Shown here: positions 1 through 7,637 of the stretch, one piece after another | Layout: every line of letters begins with the position of its first letter | Position numbering within the stretch: the stretch's first letter is position 1 | Virus record (IMG/VR): IMGVR_UViG_3300013099_000027 | Span: 1-49,240 of that record | Length of the DNA stretch: 49,240 bases | DNA from: a virus | Reading direction: 5' to 3' (one strand) | Translations under genes and position numbers: made by a program | The notes under the pieces: generated by a model | Database searches by the model: none | What the model saw: only the letters and a program-made list of their open reading frames with translations | What the model was told of the DNA's origin: nothing

Positions 1-1
1 A

Positions 2-100
2 AGAGAGAAAGATAGAGTAGCTGGCGGATTTACTTCTAGAATGAGAGCACTTGATCAGCAGATAAATCTGCTGAATAATGAAATATCGTCTAATCAATAA
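2..100 (+). CDS. C-terminal fragment of last virion gene (5' end missing)
   Basis: An open frame enters from the left edge without a start and stops with TAA at 98-100. It encodes about 32 residues, charged at the start (REKDR) and ending in a short helix-like stretch. The gene at the right edge of the window, reading rightward from 47221, also runs off in a Q/K/E-rich helix. The most economical explanation is that both are parts of one gene, separated by a break in the 36-bp tandem repeat at 49130-49240. Direct joining of the two edges as given is out of frame, so some bases are missing. That this fragment is coding is inferred from the open frame and the gene order. Confidence 0.5.
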   Translation, partial: REKDRVAGGFTSRMRALDQQINLLNNEISSNQ

Positions 101-117
101 AAAAAGGAGAATTCTTT

Positions 118-798
118 ATGTTAAAAAATAAAATAATTAAGTTGTTGCTAGCTAGTATAATAATAACTAGCACTGCTTATGCAACACCAACTGACTTTTA
201 TTTCAAAGCTCAAGCTGGACAAACAAATCTGCAAAATGTAAAAAACTTTAATTCTAATATTCAACGTTCCAATATGGCAACATACATATCAGCTAGTGTT
301 GGTGTGGATATAGATGAAACAACAAGATTAGAAACTCAAATTGAACAAAGTAAGGTAGATTTTCATCCTCATCCTTCTGCCTTAAGTTTAAATAAAATAT
401 ATATCAATCTGCAGCATATCACTATTCATAATATGTCTTTAAATCTATATAAAGACATTATTAAGATAAATGATAAAGCTAATATTTTCTTTGGTATAGG
501 AGTTGGTAGATCTTTTATCACAGAAAGAGTTGAAAGGCTTTTTATAGTTTCACAAGGACAGGATTTAAAGCATATTAAAAGTTATAATGGTTATGTAGCT
601 AGAAAAAGTTTATATAAATTTTCTTATAATTTTGATATAGGGGGGAGTTATAAAATTAATAACCATACTAATATTGAAGTATCTTATAGATATAAAGACT
701 ATGGATCTAACAAAAAGACAATAGCTTCAGAGAAAAAAGCATCTAGGCAGGGATATAAGGGGCATATAATAACTACTGGATTTAGGTATAATTTTTAA
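118..798 (+). CDS. Outer-membrane beta-barrel protein (surface-antigen/OmpA-like barrel family)
   Basis: The 226-residue protein starts with a clear signal peptide (residues 1-22: basic start, hydrophobic core, cleavage after STAYA). The mature part has alternating amphipathic strands and ends in ITTGFRYNF, a C-terminal phenylalanine signal of the type the BAM complex recognises. This matches small eight-strand barrels common as surface antigens in Rickettsiales. The start is supported by AAGGAG eight bases upstream. It lies two bases before a nuclease gene and downstream of the last virion gene if the genome is circular, so it would be transcribed late. Possible roles are altering the host surface, superinfection exclusion or interaction with the eukaryotic cell. 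The family is clear and the role is not. Confidence 0.8.
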   Translation: MLKNKIIKLLLASIIITSTAYATPTDFYFKAQAGQTNLQNVKNFNSNIQRSNMATYISASVGVDIDETTRLETQIEQSKVDFHPHPSALSLNKIYINLQHITIHNMSLNLYKDIIKINDKANIFFGIGVGRSFITERVERLFIVSQGQDLKHIKSYNGYVARKSLYKFSYNFDIGGSYKINNHTNIEVSYRYKDYGSNKKTIASEKKASRQGYKGHIITTGFRYNF

Positions 799-800
799 AT

Positions 801-1106
801 ATGAGAATTAAGCATAAATTCAATGCCAAGCCTCAGATATATGAGGGAATTAAATTCGCCTCTAAAAAGGAATTAAAGCGTTATAAGGAGTTAAAACTCT
901 TGCAGAGGAGTGGAGAGGTTTTATTTTTTTTGAGACAAGTTCCTTTTCACCTTCCTGGAGGTGTTAAATATGTTTGTGATTTTTTAGTTTTTTGGGCTGA
1001 TCAAAATGTAGCTTTTGAAGATGTAAAGGGGATGAGGACTGCTATGTATATAGCGAAGAAAAAGATAGTAGAAGCTCTATATCCCATAGAGATACAAGAA
1101 CTATAA
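801..1106 (+). CDS. DUF1064 phage nuclease-like protein (PD-(D/E)XK fold)
   Basis: A 101-residue protein with the layout of the DUF1064 family found in many phages: an N-terminal KFNAKPQIYEGIKFASKKE segment, a helix with conserved acidic residue (SKKELKRYKEL), then YVCDF and FEDVKG. The aspartate of YVCDF and the E-x-K of EDVKG fit the active site of PD-(D/E)XK nucleases, so it probably cuts branched or nicked DNA during replication or packaging. It starts two bases after the barrel gene and shares its transcript. Family assignment is from motifs. The enzymatic role is inferred from the fold. Confidence 0.72.
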   Translation: MRIKHKFNAKPQIYEGIKFASKKELKRYKELKLLQRSGEVLFFLRQVPFHLPGGVKYVCDFLVFWADQNVAFEDVKGMRTAMYIAKKKIVEALYPIEIQEL

Positions 1107-1125
1107 TAATAAATCATCAAACAAC

Positions 1126-1323
1126 ATGGATAAAAGACTAAAACCAAATTATTTTAATACAAAAAAAAGCTATGAAAGTGTACTTATAGTACCTTTAGAT
1201 CATGCTCATTCAAAAGAGCAGGCTTTAAGAGATTATCGCAAAATTCGGGATAAAAATAAGAAAGAACAGGCTATAAGAGATATGAAAGAAATGTTAGATA
1301 ATGGGGGTTTTATTGGTTTATAA
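1126..1323 (+). CDS. Small basic hypothetical protein
   Basis: A 65-residue protein rich in lysine, arginine and glutamate, with a central helix containing two similar segments (KEQALRDYRKIRDKN and KEQAIRDMKEMLDN), which suggests an internal duplication. No family was recognised. It is the last gene of the rightward late transcript and its stop codon lies inside the left arm of the bidirectional terminator at 1317-1365. Lack of a strong ribosome site lowers confidence slightly. Confidence 0.5.
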   Translation: MDKRLKPNYFNTKKSYESVLIVPLDHAHSKEQALRDYRKIRDKNKKEQAIRDMKEMLDNGGFIGL

Positions 1324-1365
1324 AATACAGTTGTCAATTTTTCTTTGACAACTGTATTTTATAAA
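1317..1365. terminator. Bidirectional terminator between converging operons
   Basis: A perfect 21-bp inverted repeat (1317-1337 and 1345-1365) with a 7-base loop. It separates the rightward late genes, ending at 1323, from the leftward early genes, ending at 1367. The arms start and end in A/T runs, so U-tracts follow the stem on both strands. Confidence 0.88.
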
Positions 1366-1366
1366 T

Positions 1367-1672
1367 TTAAAGATTTTTCTTTATCTCTTGGTAAAGTTCT
1401 TCTAATTCTTGTTTAATTTCATTAATGTGTTCTATAGTATTATCTAATGTCTTTTCTGACTTTATTATAAATTGTTCGATAGATTGAGATTTTTTAATAG
1501 CTTGTTCTTCTATTAAAACCTCAAGATCTATAGTTTGATTTTTATATTTAGATAGAGCTTCCTCTATGGCTAAATCTGGTAATCGATTACTATCGCGATC
1601 ACGCACGATTTTTAAAACTTCTGCAAATTCTTTTTCATTTCTTTTTATGGTTTCTTTATATATATTATTCAT
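1367..1672 (-). CDS. Coiled-coil hypothetical protein, last gene of early operon
   Basis: A 101-residue, highly charged, almost entirely helical protein. The C-terminal half (from about residue 60) has the heptad pattern of a coiled coil (EKTLDNTIEHINEIKQELEE). No catalytic motif or known family was seen. It lies 13 bases downstream of the XRE regulator gene and ends at the bidirectional hairpin, so it is the distal gene of the leftward operon. It could be a partner of the XRE protein, but nothing in the sequence proves this. Confidence 0.55.
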   Translation of the reverse strand: MNNIYKETIKRNEKEFAEVLKIVRDRDSNRLPDLAIEEALSKYKNQTIDLEVLIEEQAIKKSQSIEQFIIKSEKTLDNTIEHINEIKQELEELYQEIKKNL

Positions 1673-1685
1673 TTCATTTTTTAAT

Positions 1686-2009
1686 TTAATTAGTTATTTT
1701 AGGTCTTAGTACAATATCAAATTTTTCATTTATATATTTAGGATTTACATATTCGGGATTATTAGCTGTTTGTAAACTTAAATATATATCACCTATTGGT
1801 TCTCCATATTCTTTAACTAAAAGAAATAACCGTGCTAAACAAACACGATTTATTCCTTTTTCATATTTCATTAATTGCTGAATAGATATACCCAGAGTTT
1901 TCGAATATTGCTTTCCAGTTAAACCTAATGAAATTCTATGTGCACGTAAAGATTTACCAATAGATTTATTAGTCTCTTTTATACTATTTTTAATTTGTTC
2001 TTTTGTCAT
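1686..2009 (-). CDS. XRE/Cro-type HTH transcription regulator
   Basis: A 107-residue protein with a classic lambda-repressor-type helix-turn-helix at about residues 20-75: SLRAHRISLGLTGKQYSKTL, then GISIQQLMKYEKGINR, ending in a hydrophobic helix. Length and single domain fit Cro/C-type regulators. There is no peptidase domain as in LexA or CI, so induction by self-cleavage is unlikely. It is the only XRE protein in the window and a candidate binder of the three ATTAACA half-sites at 9022-9075. That pairing is inference. Its distal position in the leftward operon would delay its appearance, as expected of a late early-repressor. Confidence 0.82.
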   Translation of the reverse strand: MTKEQIKNSIKETNKSIGKSLRAHRISLGLTGKQYSKTLGISIQQLMKYEKGINRVCLARLFLLVKEYGEPIGDIYLSLQTANNPEYVNPKYINEKFDIVLRPKITN

Positions 2010-2023
2010 TATATACTCATTTT

Positions 2024-2257
2024 TTAATAATGATTCGTCAGGTTATTCAACCACTCTGTATTTACTTTGTTATCTTGATCAGTATCAACAAACAAACAAA
2101 GAGCTACTAATATACCAATTAGCAAAGCGAATATACCGCCAATAATAAAATTATCTTTTTTACAAAAGTGTTTCTCTATTTTAGTAGAAGTTTTTCTGTC
2201 TAATGATTTTTTACCATTAAACTTTTTTTCTAAATTTTGTGTTTTTTTACAAGTCAT
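2024..2257 (-). CDS. Small single-pass membrane protein
   Basis: A 77-residue protein with a strongly basic N-terminal half (about residues 1-36, many lysines) and one transmembrane helix at about 37-58 (IIGGIFALLIGILVALCLFV), then a short polar tail. Charge distribution suggests the N-terminus stays in the cytoplasm. It has no recognised family. It sits between an ankyrin gene and the XRE gene in the early operon. Confidence 0.55.
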   Translation of the reverse strand: MTCKKTQNLEKKFNGKKSLDRKTSTKIEKHFCKKDNFIIGGIFALLIGILVALCLFVDTDQDNKVNTEWLNNLTNHY

Positions 2258-2290
2258 ATATATTATATAATTAATTATTTAAGATTATTT

Positions 2291-2896
2291 TTATACCATA
2301 GGTTGTTTCATAAAGCAAATCTTATTATTTGCTAATATTACCCCTGAGATAGCGCCATTATTTATTAGTATTTGTCTTATCTTCATTTTTATTGTTGTAG
2401 GAATAATATCTAGAACTGTTATTCCTAGGTTTTTTTGCTGATTAATATCAGCTCCAAAATGCAGTAGCATATTGACTAGTTCTTCGGTTAATACTGATAT
2501 TTTTTTATCAATATTATATCTACATCTATAAACCCCCTCATCACAAACTCTCATTAAAGAGCTTATTCCGTTATCATCCTGAGCATTAACATCTGCCCCA
2601 TTATCTAATAATACATGTGCTATTTCTTTATTTAAATAATAACAGGCTTTCATTAAAGGCGTCATGCCAATAATATCCGCAATATTAGGATTAGCTCCAT
2701 ATTTTAATAATAATTTTACTATATTCAGTTTATCATGTTTACATGCTATAAATAAAGGAGTTTCATGCTCTTCTTCGTCTATTATATTAGGACTAATTCC
2801 TTTTTTTAATAAGATTTCAATTTCCTCAGTTTTCCCAAGTTCACAGGCTTTAAGCAGTTTAATTCCTAATTCTCTCTCTATATATTTTTCATTCAT
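2291..2896 (-). CDS. Ankyrin-repeat protein
   Basis: A 201-residue protein made almost wholly of ankyrin repeats (about five, residues 10-185). Recognisable consensus pieces are ETPLFIACKHDKLNIVKLLL, KYGANPNIAD, MTPLMKACYY and NGADVNAQDDNG. The repeat at about 105-160 carries an insertion before the NMLLHFGADINQ helix pair. There is no signal peptide or enzymatic domain. Ankyrin repeats bind other proteins. In phages of symbionts such proteins are suspected of acting on the eukaryotic host or on bacterial regulators. The stop of the upstream ankyrin gene lies two bases before this start, so the two genes are translated together. Confidence 0.88.
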   Translation of the reverse strand: MNEKYIERELGIKLLKACELGKTEEIEILLKKGISPNIIDEEEHETPLFIACKHDKLNIVKLLLKYGANPNIADIIGMTPLMKACYYLNKEIAHVLLDNGADVNAQDDNGISSLMRVCDEGVYRCRYNIDKKISVLTEELVNMLLHFGADINQQKNLGITVLDIIPTTIKMKIRQILINNGAISGVILANNKICFMKQPMV

Positions 2897-2897
2897 A

Positions 2898-3629
2898 TTA
2901 TTTTTTAAATTCTAATGATAAGTTTAATGTTATACGTCGATTATCTACTTTTAATGTTATTTGATTTGATTTTTCTTCTATAGGATCGTGAGAAATAGAT
3001 GCATTTAAATCTATAATTTTTGCATTATCATTTAATAATCCTATGACATTAAATGTTATATTTCTCTTTCCATTTTCTTCTAATCCAGATGTATAAAAAT
3101 CTTTTAAAGCATAATCCATAAAAAGATCAATGATCTCTTGATCAGTTATTGAGCTGAAACTACTGCAACTAGATAGATTATAACGATATAAACAACCATC
3201 ATGATAATCCATGTATATACCCTTATCTGGTATAGGCAACGGTATAGGGGATATAGCATTGATATCATTATTGGTTTGATTTCGACTTATAAGATATTTA
3301 CCATCTTTAGTCTGACTGTCAATCTTAACTAACGCCCTATTTTCTAACAAGATTGTAGCAGTTTTGAAATGACCCCACTTTATAGCATAATCTAAAGCTG
3401 TTTCTTTTTTTGAATTTTGAAGATTAACGTCAGCATTATAATCCAGGAGAGCTTCAACCACTATTATATTCCCTGCATAAGAGGCAAACATTAATGATGT
3501 CATTTGAGAAGATTCTTCTTGATAATCTGGATTAGCTCCATACTCTAATAAAAAATCAATAGTATCAATATTATTATTTCTAACGGCCTTAAATAAAAGT
3601 TCTGATGAACTTAGTTCTTTATTCGTCAT
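2898..3629 (-). CDS. Ankyrin-repeat protein with separate C-terminal beta domain
   Basis: A 243-residue protein. Residues 5-100 hold three ankyrin repeats (ELLFKAVRNNNIDTIDFLLE, MTSLMFASYAGNIIVVEALL, ETALDYAIKWGHFKTATILL). The rest is not ankyrin. It has a segment with YMDYHDGCLYRYN and a C-terminal region rich in alternating strand residues (NITFNVIGLL, ITLKVDNRRITLNLSLEF), likely a beta-sandwich of unknown function. It starts one base after RecT stops. The two-domain design suggests the ankyrin part delivers the C-terminal part to a target, which is inference. Confidence 0.82.
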   Translation of the reverse strand: MTNKELSSSELLFKAVRNNNIDTIDFLLEYGANPDYQEESSQMTSLMFASYAGNIIVVEALLDYNADVNLQNSKKETALDYAIKWGHFKTATILLENRALVKIDSQTKDGKYLISRNQTNNDINAISPIPLPIPDKGIYMDYHDGCLYRYNLSSCSSFSSITDQEIIDLFMDYALKDFYTSGLEENGKRNITFNVIGLLNDNAKIIDLNASISHDPIEEKSNQITLKVDNRRITLNLSLEFKK

Positions 3630-3630
3630 A

Positions 3631-4434
3631 TTAATTCTCTATAAGATGATTTCTAGTGTTTATATAATCGATACAAGATTGAATTTTATCTTGATCTAAT
3701 TCTTCTATATTTTCAACTTCAGCTTTATCACACCATTTTCCTATTAAATCTTCGGAAATGTCGTGCTTATCTATGAGCCACATTAATTCTGTTAGAAGAT
3801 CTTTTGTTTCAACAGGATCTTCTATAGGAGGGAGTAGGTCAAATTTTTCGTTTAATTTTTCATTCATAGTTTTAGCTTTTGATTCAATTCTTCTTGTAGA
3901 GGCTTCTACATCCTTTAGTTCTTCTACCATGTGCATTCCATTTAATACTTCTGGCGCATGTGTGCGTATTAGCAAAGTTGCTGCTCTATAACGTAGCATT
4001 AGCTCTGGCAAAGTCCTGTATTTTGGGTTCTTAGTCCAGTTCTCGGCCTTAGCTTCCTTCATACCAATAGTGTAAGATATCTCCTCACCTGTATTTTTAA
4101 GGTTAGTATAGGCTGTTACCCTTAGAGAATCTCCTTCTCCTTCTATACGATAACGAATTCCTGCATCAAACATGCCACTTTGATTAGCTAACGATATAGC
4201 AAACGCACTCCCCATTCCTAGTTTTCCACTTACTACAAACGTATTTTGCATAATGAACATTGGATCTAAGTTCATCCTAAGTCCGCTTTGCACTGCTATA
4301 AATACATTATAAGGCTTTCCTCTATAATGAGTAGGAATTATATCTGACTTAGCTATAATTTCTGAAAACTTATAGGCTTTCTCCATCATTTCTATGCCAC
4401 TTAGTGCTGTATTTTGTGTTATTAAATTGTTCAT
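3631..4434 (-). CDS. recT: RecT-family single-strand annealing protein
   Basis: A 267-residue protein matching the RecT core at residues 20-165: KSDIIPTHYRGKPYNVFIAV, GLRMNLDPMFIMQNTFVVSG, a glycine-rich GMGSAFAISLANQSG segment, and NPKYRTLPELMLRYRAATLL followed by HAPEVLNGM. RecT proteins anneal complementary single strands produced by a 5'-3' exonuclease. The expected exonuclease partner (YqaJ type) is in the same operon at 5382-6302. The C-terminal 90 residues are helical and less conserved, as usual. The start has AAAGGA upstream. The pair probably serves recombination-dependent replication or repair of phage DNA. Confidence 0.88.
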   Translation of the reverse strand: MNNLITQNTALSGIEMMEKAYKFSEIIAKSDIIPTHYRGKPYNVFIAVQSGLRMNLDPMFIMQNTFVVSGKLGMGSAFAISLANQSGMFDAGIRYRIEGEGDSLRVTAYTNLKNTGEEISYTIGMKEAKAENWTKNPKYRTLPELMLRYRAATLLIRTHAPEVLNGMHMVEELKDVEASTRRIESKAKTMNEKLNEKFDLLPPIEDPVETKDLLTELMWLIDKHDISEDLIGKWCDKAEVENIEELDQDKIQSCIDYINTRNHLIEN

Positions 4435-4449
4435 ATTTATTCCTTTTCT

Positions 4450-4578
4450 TTATTTTGATAAAAAAATTATAGTTGCTAGTGAGAGAGTCAATGCCATGAT
4501 TGCAATCTCATGATTATTTAGATTCATTAGTATAAAAATAATAGCAGTAACTGATATTATGATTTGTTGACGATTCAT
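4450..4578 (-). CDS. Tiny membrane protein (42 residues)
   Basis: An ATG-started frame on the minus strand encodes MNRQQIIISVTAIIFI and continues hydrophobic for most of its length (two short predicted membrane helices separated by NLNNHE). It fills the gap between recT and the next gene, as expected in this compact operon. There is no family assignment. Confidence 0.45.
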   Translation of the reverse strand: MNRQQIIISVTAIIFILMNLNNHEIAIMALTLSLATIIFLSK

Positions 4579-4606
4579 ACTTTATTGACTATTAAAATTT
4601 TTGTTC

Positions 4607-4705
4607 TCATTTCATGATATAGTCTGGATAGTCACCTATATAGTAACTTACAAAAGAAAAGATTATTGATGTTAATATTACTGTTATTACTGTTTTTTTA
4701 TCCAT
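4607..4705 (-). CDS. Tiny membrane protein (32 residues)
   Basis: An ATG-started minus-strand frame encodes MDKKTVITVILTSIIFSFVS followed by a polar YYIGDYPDY tail: a basic start, one membrane helix and a short exposed end. It lies in the otherwise empty space between an ankyrin gene and the 42-residue membrane protein. Its ribosome site is weak. It could be chance, but the clean membrane topology and position support it. Confidence 0.4.
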   Translation of the reverse strand: MDKKTVITVILTSIIFSFVSYYIGDYPDYIMK

Positions 4706-4723
4706 TTGATTTTACTCCTAATT

Positions 4724-5368
4724 TTATATTAATGACTTAGCTTGGTATGTTAATAAAAAGTCTAGCATTTCCAGACCTCCATATTCTTTGGCAAAAAATA
4801 ATGCGTTCTTACCGCTGTTACTTTTTATGCCGATATCTGCACCATTTTCTAATAACATCTTGGCTCGTTCTACATCTCCTATAAAAGAAACTTGCATTAA
4901 AGGAGTATGCCCCTCTTCGCCTTGTATATTAACATCTGCGCCATATTTTATTAAAAGATTAAACACGACTCTATTTTTATATTTTCTATCTTCTATTTCC
5001 CGTTCAAGCTCGTCTTCTTCAAAACCGTCGAAATCAGGGTCATAATCCTCGTTTAATCTTCTTGATAAGAGTGCGTATAATGGCGTAAACCCAATGTTGC
5101 TTCGAATATTGCAATCAGCTCCATGTTTCAATAATAATTCTATTATCGCTATATTATTCTCTCTCATGGTTATAGCCTTATATAATGGAGTCAGACCGAT
5201 ACTATCTTTTGTATTAATATCTAGGCCTTCTGATAATAAAGACTCTACACGCATTATGTTCCCGTCACAAACAGCGTAATGCAGAAGGCCTAATTGATTA
5301 TATTTTTCTATATTAATATGCACTCCATTATTTATACTTTCCACTACTTGGTATAATTGATTTCTCAT
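4724..5368 (-). CDS. Ankyrin-repeat protein
   Basis: A 214-residue protein with about five ankyrin repeats from residue 25 to the end: LGLLHYAVCDGNIMRVESLL, LTPLYKAITMRENNIAIIEL, GFTPLYALLSRRLNEDY with an acidic insertion (about 112-130), then HTPLMQVSFIGDVERAKMLL and KNALFFAKEYGGLEMLDFLL. There is no secretion signal of a known kind and no extra domain. It is inserted between the exonuclease and RecT genes, whose products normally work as a pair. It may therefore be regulated with recombination functions, though its target is unknown. Confidence 0.87.
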   Translation of the reverse strand: MRNQLYQVVESINNGVHINIEKYNQLGLLHYAVCDGNIMRVESLLSEGLDINTKDSIGLTPLYKAITMRENNIAIIELLLKHGADCNIRSNIGFTPLYALLSRRLNEDYDPDFDGFEEDELEREIEDRKYKNRVVFNLLIKYGADVNIQGEEGHTPLMQVSFIGDVERAKMLLENGADIGIKSNSGKNALFFAKEYGGLEMLDFLLTYQAKSLI

Positions 5369-5381
5369 ATGTCTTACTCCA

Positions 5382-6302
5382 TTATTTTATTAATAATATT
5401 CTAGAGGGTTGGGTCACTTGCGTATATTGAAGATATATAGATTCACATTCTTCTTTTAGCTTTTTGGTATTCAATCGGGTTTTAGAAACTGTATTCTTCC
5501 AAGTCGCCATGATATCCCCTTCTTCATTTAGCAAGACTTCGTTATCTGCCATAAATTCTTTTATAGAAAGTTTTAATTTATCTATAGAGTCTTCTGCAAT
5601 TTTATTCTCTTCTTTTAATACTTTCAACTCATCTATTTTGTTCGTTATAAGTTCATTAGTAGTTTTACTTTTCCCATTACTTCTTGCATATAAAATAGCC
5701 ATGTCTTCGTGCGTTTCAGGAGCAGGAGGGATTTTTTTTAACACATGATTAATCCAAAAATTATGGCCAACTCTAATTAGCTTATCCTCGAAATCTTTAT
5801 CTTTACGATAGGTATATATACGAAAATCATTGCCACCTATGAGAACTGCAATATCCACCTTCTCTACATTAGTTATAGCTCTATACCACGCTACCTGACA
5901 TAAATAAGCATCTGGTATCTGATCAGTTCCTTCTTCTCCCCACTTCTTAGCTACAAAGGCAGAAGCTGTTTTGCATTCTAATACATAATTCTTATTATCC
6001 ACCCAGCGATCTATATTTGCTGCTAAAAAAGGATATTTAGGGTGTTTGATAGGAGAGTCGTGAATTTCAACCTCTAACCCTGTAATCCCTGAATATACTT
6101 CGGCTATTGTCGGCTCTAAACGAACACCCCATTCAGCAATAGTGTTAGTGTCGTTATTAATTTCATCAGAAGTTTTATCTAAAAATATATCCAGCGCAGT
6201 GCGGTTACCAAAGTTCTTTAAACCAAGTATCGCTGCTATATCACTGCCACCTATATAATTTTTACGCTCCCTTAACCATTTGTCTTTTTCTATCTTATTC
6301 AT
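5382..6302 (-). CDS. YqaJ-like (lambda-exonuclease-type) 5'-3' exonuclease
   Basis: A 306-residue protein with the YqaJ viral recombinase domain at about residues 10-190. The start motif YIGGSDIAAILGL is typical. E63 (RLEP), D98 (ANIDRW) and E109-C-K111 (LECKTAS) form the PD-(D/E)XK metal site, and the DAYLCQVAWYRA helix matches the family. The C-terminal 100 residues are a coiled-coil-like helix followed by a basic tail. It degrades one strand of duplex ends, leaving a 3' strand for RecT. The start ATGAATAA overlaps the stop of the upstream ankyrin gene by eight bases, implying coupled translation. Confidence 0.87.
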   Translation of the reverse strand: MNKIEKDKWLRERKNYIGGSDIAAILGLKNFGNRTALDIFLDKTSDEINNDTNTIAEWGVRLEPTIAEVYSGITGLEVEIHDSPIKHPKYPFLAANIDRWVDNKNYVLECKTASAFVAKKWGEEGTDQIPDAYLCQVAWYRAITNVEKVDIAVLIGGNDFRIYTYRKDKDFEDKLIRVGHNFWINHVLKKIPPAPETHEDMAILYARSNGKSKTTNELITNKIDELKVLKEENKIAEDSIDKLKLSIKEFMADNEVLLNEEGDIMATWKNTVSKTRLNTKKLKEECESIYLQYTQVTQPSRILLIK

Positions 6303-6822
6303 TTACGTAATATTTTCCCCTCGAAAATATTGTATCTCTTGTCTCTCTTTCTTTCCGATCAAGACAATAAACTACTTCTTCATTTTCTCCTAGAATAGCT
6401 AATGCTTTGGCGGTATCTCCCTCATCATTTATAATACTAATATCAGCCTTATATTCTAGTAGCTTATTTACTATATCGATATGTCCATAAAAAGCTGCAT
6501 ACATTAAGGCTGTATTGCCATAATAGCCTTTAGCATCAATATCGACGCTATGCTCTAACAATGTTTTTACTACATCATATTTATTTTCTATAGAAACCAG
6601 CATTAAAGAAGTATTACCTATATTATTACGAGTATTTACATCTATCTTTTTAAGCAATTCCCTTATTACAGGTTCTGTATATCCATGCAAACACGCTGAA
6701 TGTAACATTGTATTTCCGTACATGTCTACTTCCATACGATCTATTCTTTTCATGAGGTTCTTTTTAGAGATCTCTGATATATTAGAGATCTTTGACATAA
6801 TATCATCCCAACTAATCAACAT
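6295..6822 (-). CDS. Ankyrin-repeat protein
   Basis: I place the start at 6822 (MLISWDDIMSKIS, 175 residues) rather than the longer frame to 6852, because a GAGGGG ribosome site sits about five bases upstream of this ATG. The longer start would also overlap the preceding small gene further. Four ankyrin repeats are visible: MLHSACLHGYTEPVIRELL, NTSLMLVSIENKYDVVKTLL, NTALMYAAFYGHIDIVNKLL, then DISIINDEGDTAKALAI. The first repeat follows a helical cap. The 3' end overlaps the exonuclease start. Like the other ankyrin genes it has no extra enzymatic domain. Confidence 0.85.
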   Translation of the reverse strand: MLISWDDIMSKISNISEISKKNLMKRIDRMEVDMYGNTMLHSACLHGYTEPVIRELLKKIDVNTRNNIGNTSLMLVSIENKYDVVKTLLEHSVDIDAKGYYGNTALMYAAFYGHIDIVNKLLEYKADISIINDEGDTAKALAILGENEEVVYCLDRKERETRDTIFSRGKYYVNE

Positions 6823-6937
6823 CTTGCCCCTCTTCTTTATTAAGAACTTCAAGATCGTAATACTCTCTCCTCTTTTGCTGCCCAGGAAATGTATTTTGAA
6901 ATAGGGCGGCTACAGCGTCTATTAGTTCTTTATTCAT
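6812..6937 (-). CDS. Small hypothetical protein (41 residues)
   Basis: A short frame with the start MNKELIDAVAALFQNTFPGQ, a helical N-terminus and acidic end. Its ATG overlaps the stop of the upstream gene (ATGA at 6934-6937), and its 3' end contains the ribosome site and start of the following ankyrin gene. Such end-to-end coupling makes it very probably real despite its size. No function could be assigned. Confidence 0.5.
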   Translation of the reverse strand: MNKELIDAVAALFQNTFPGQQKRREYYDLEVLNKEEGQDVD

Positions 6938-7218
6938 ATATTTACTCTATTTATCATTTGTTTTTTACTAATTTTTGCATGAGGAGAGGTTAGTTTTATG
7001 TCATGCAGTTCAACAAAAGCCTGAAATAAAACAGTATCACCAGGCTGTACATTAGAAAATTCTTTCGAAGATCCATTTTGCATTACAATTAAACAAGGTT
7101 TTATCATAGCCCCTTTTCTACGTACATTTTTAAGATAGTAGGCCTTTGTATTGTCTGGGCTATCTACATTTTCTATATGAGCTAATATAGCTGTAAACTC
7201 AGCTCTTATATCTTTCAT
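6934..7218 (-). CDS. Small hypothetical protein, possibly OB-like
   Basis: The start at 7218 (MKDIRAEFTAILAHIE, 94 residues) forms a TAATG overlap with the stop of the preceding gene, which is more convincing than the upstream ATG at 7233. The protein has alternating beta-like segments (MIKPCLIVMQNGSSKEFSNV, GDTVLFQAFVELHDIKL) that could form a small barrel. Resemblance to an OB fold is only by strand pattern. Function unknown. It lies in the run of small genes upstream of the recombination genes. Confidence 0.55.
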   Translation of the reverse strand: MKDIRAEFTAILAHIENVDSPDNTKAYYLKNVRRKGAMIKPCLIVMQNGSSKEFSNVQPGDTVLFQAFVELHDIKLTSPHAKISKKQMINRVNI

Positions 7219-7457
7219 TATACAGACATCCATTTAATATTTTTTAATAAGCACATATTAGCAATTGCACTTATTTCTTTTACAGAAACAAATATTTTCT
7301 TATCATGCACTAATTCATCCATCCTTTTAGGATAATCTTTTCCTGATATTAGAACAGCTCCTGTAAAAATTTCTTTGGCTGTAAAGGCGTAATAAGGTTC
7401 TTGGTTAACAGACATATATCGTTGAAATTTTAATTCTATAGTTTTATATTCGTCCAT
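7218..7457 (-). CDS. Small hypothetical protein (79 residues)
   Basis: A 79-residue mixed alpha/beta protein (KTIELKFQRYMSVNQEPYYA, then GAVLISGKDYPKRMDELV). No family recognised. Its stop and the next start share one base (TAATG), so the two products are probably made together and might act in one complex. A GGA-type ribosome site precedes the start. Confidence 0.55.
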   Translation of the reverse strand: MDEYKTIELKFQRYMSVNQEPYYAFTAKEIFTGAVLISGKDYPKRMDELVHDKKIFVSVKEISAIANMCLLKNIKWMSV

Positions 7458-7472
7458 ATTAATTCCATGTTA

Positions 7473-7637
7473 TTAGTTAACTACGCCTCTTGTAGCGTAA
7501 AAATCCGAAAGTTCTGTTCTCTTATCTTCGGAATGAAGATATTCACTTTCTTCTATTTCTTGCTGAGAATAAATATCATTATCTTCCTCGGGAATACTCG
7601 GATCTTCAAAAAAAGATCTTTTTATTGAATTTTCCAT
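7473..7637 (-). CDS. Small acidic hypothetical protein (54 residues)
   Basis: An acidic, polar frame beginning MENSIKRSFFEDPSIPEEDN and rich in Glu, Asp and Ser. Its ATG overlaps the TGA stop of the membrane-anchored winged-helix gene (TGATG), showing coupled translation. Small acidic phage proteins often mimic DNA or inhibit host proteins, but no evidence here goes beyond composition. Confidence 0.5.
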   Translation of the reverse strand: MENSIKRSFFEDPSIPEEDNDIYSQQEIEESEYLHSEDKRTELSDFYATRGVVN

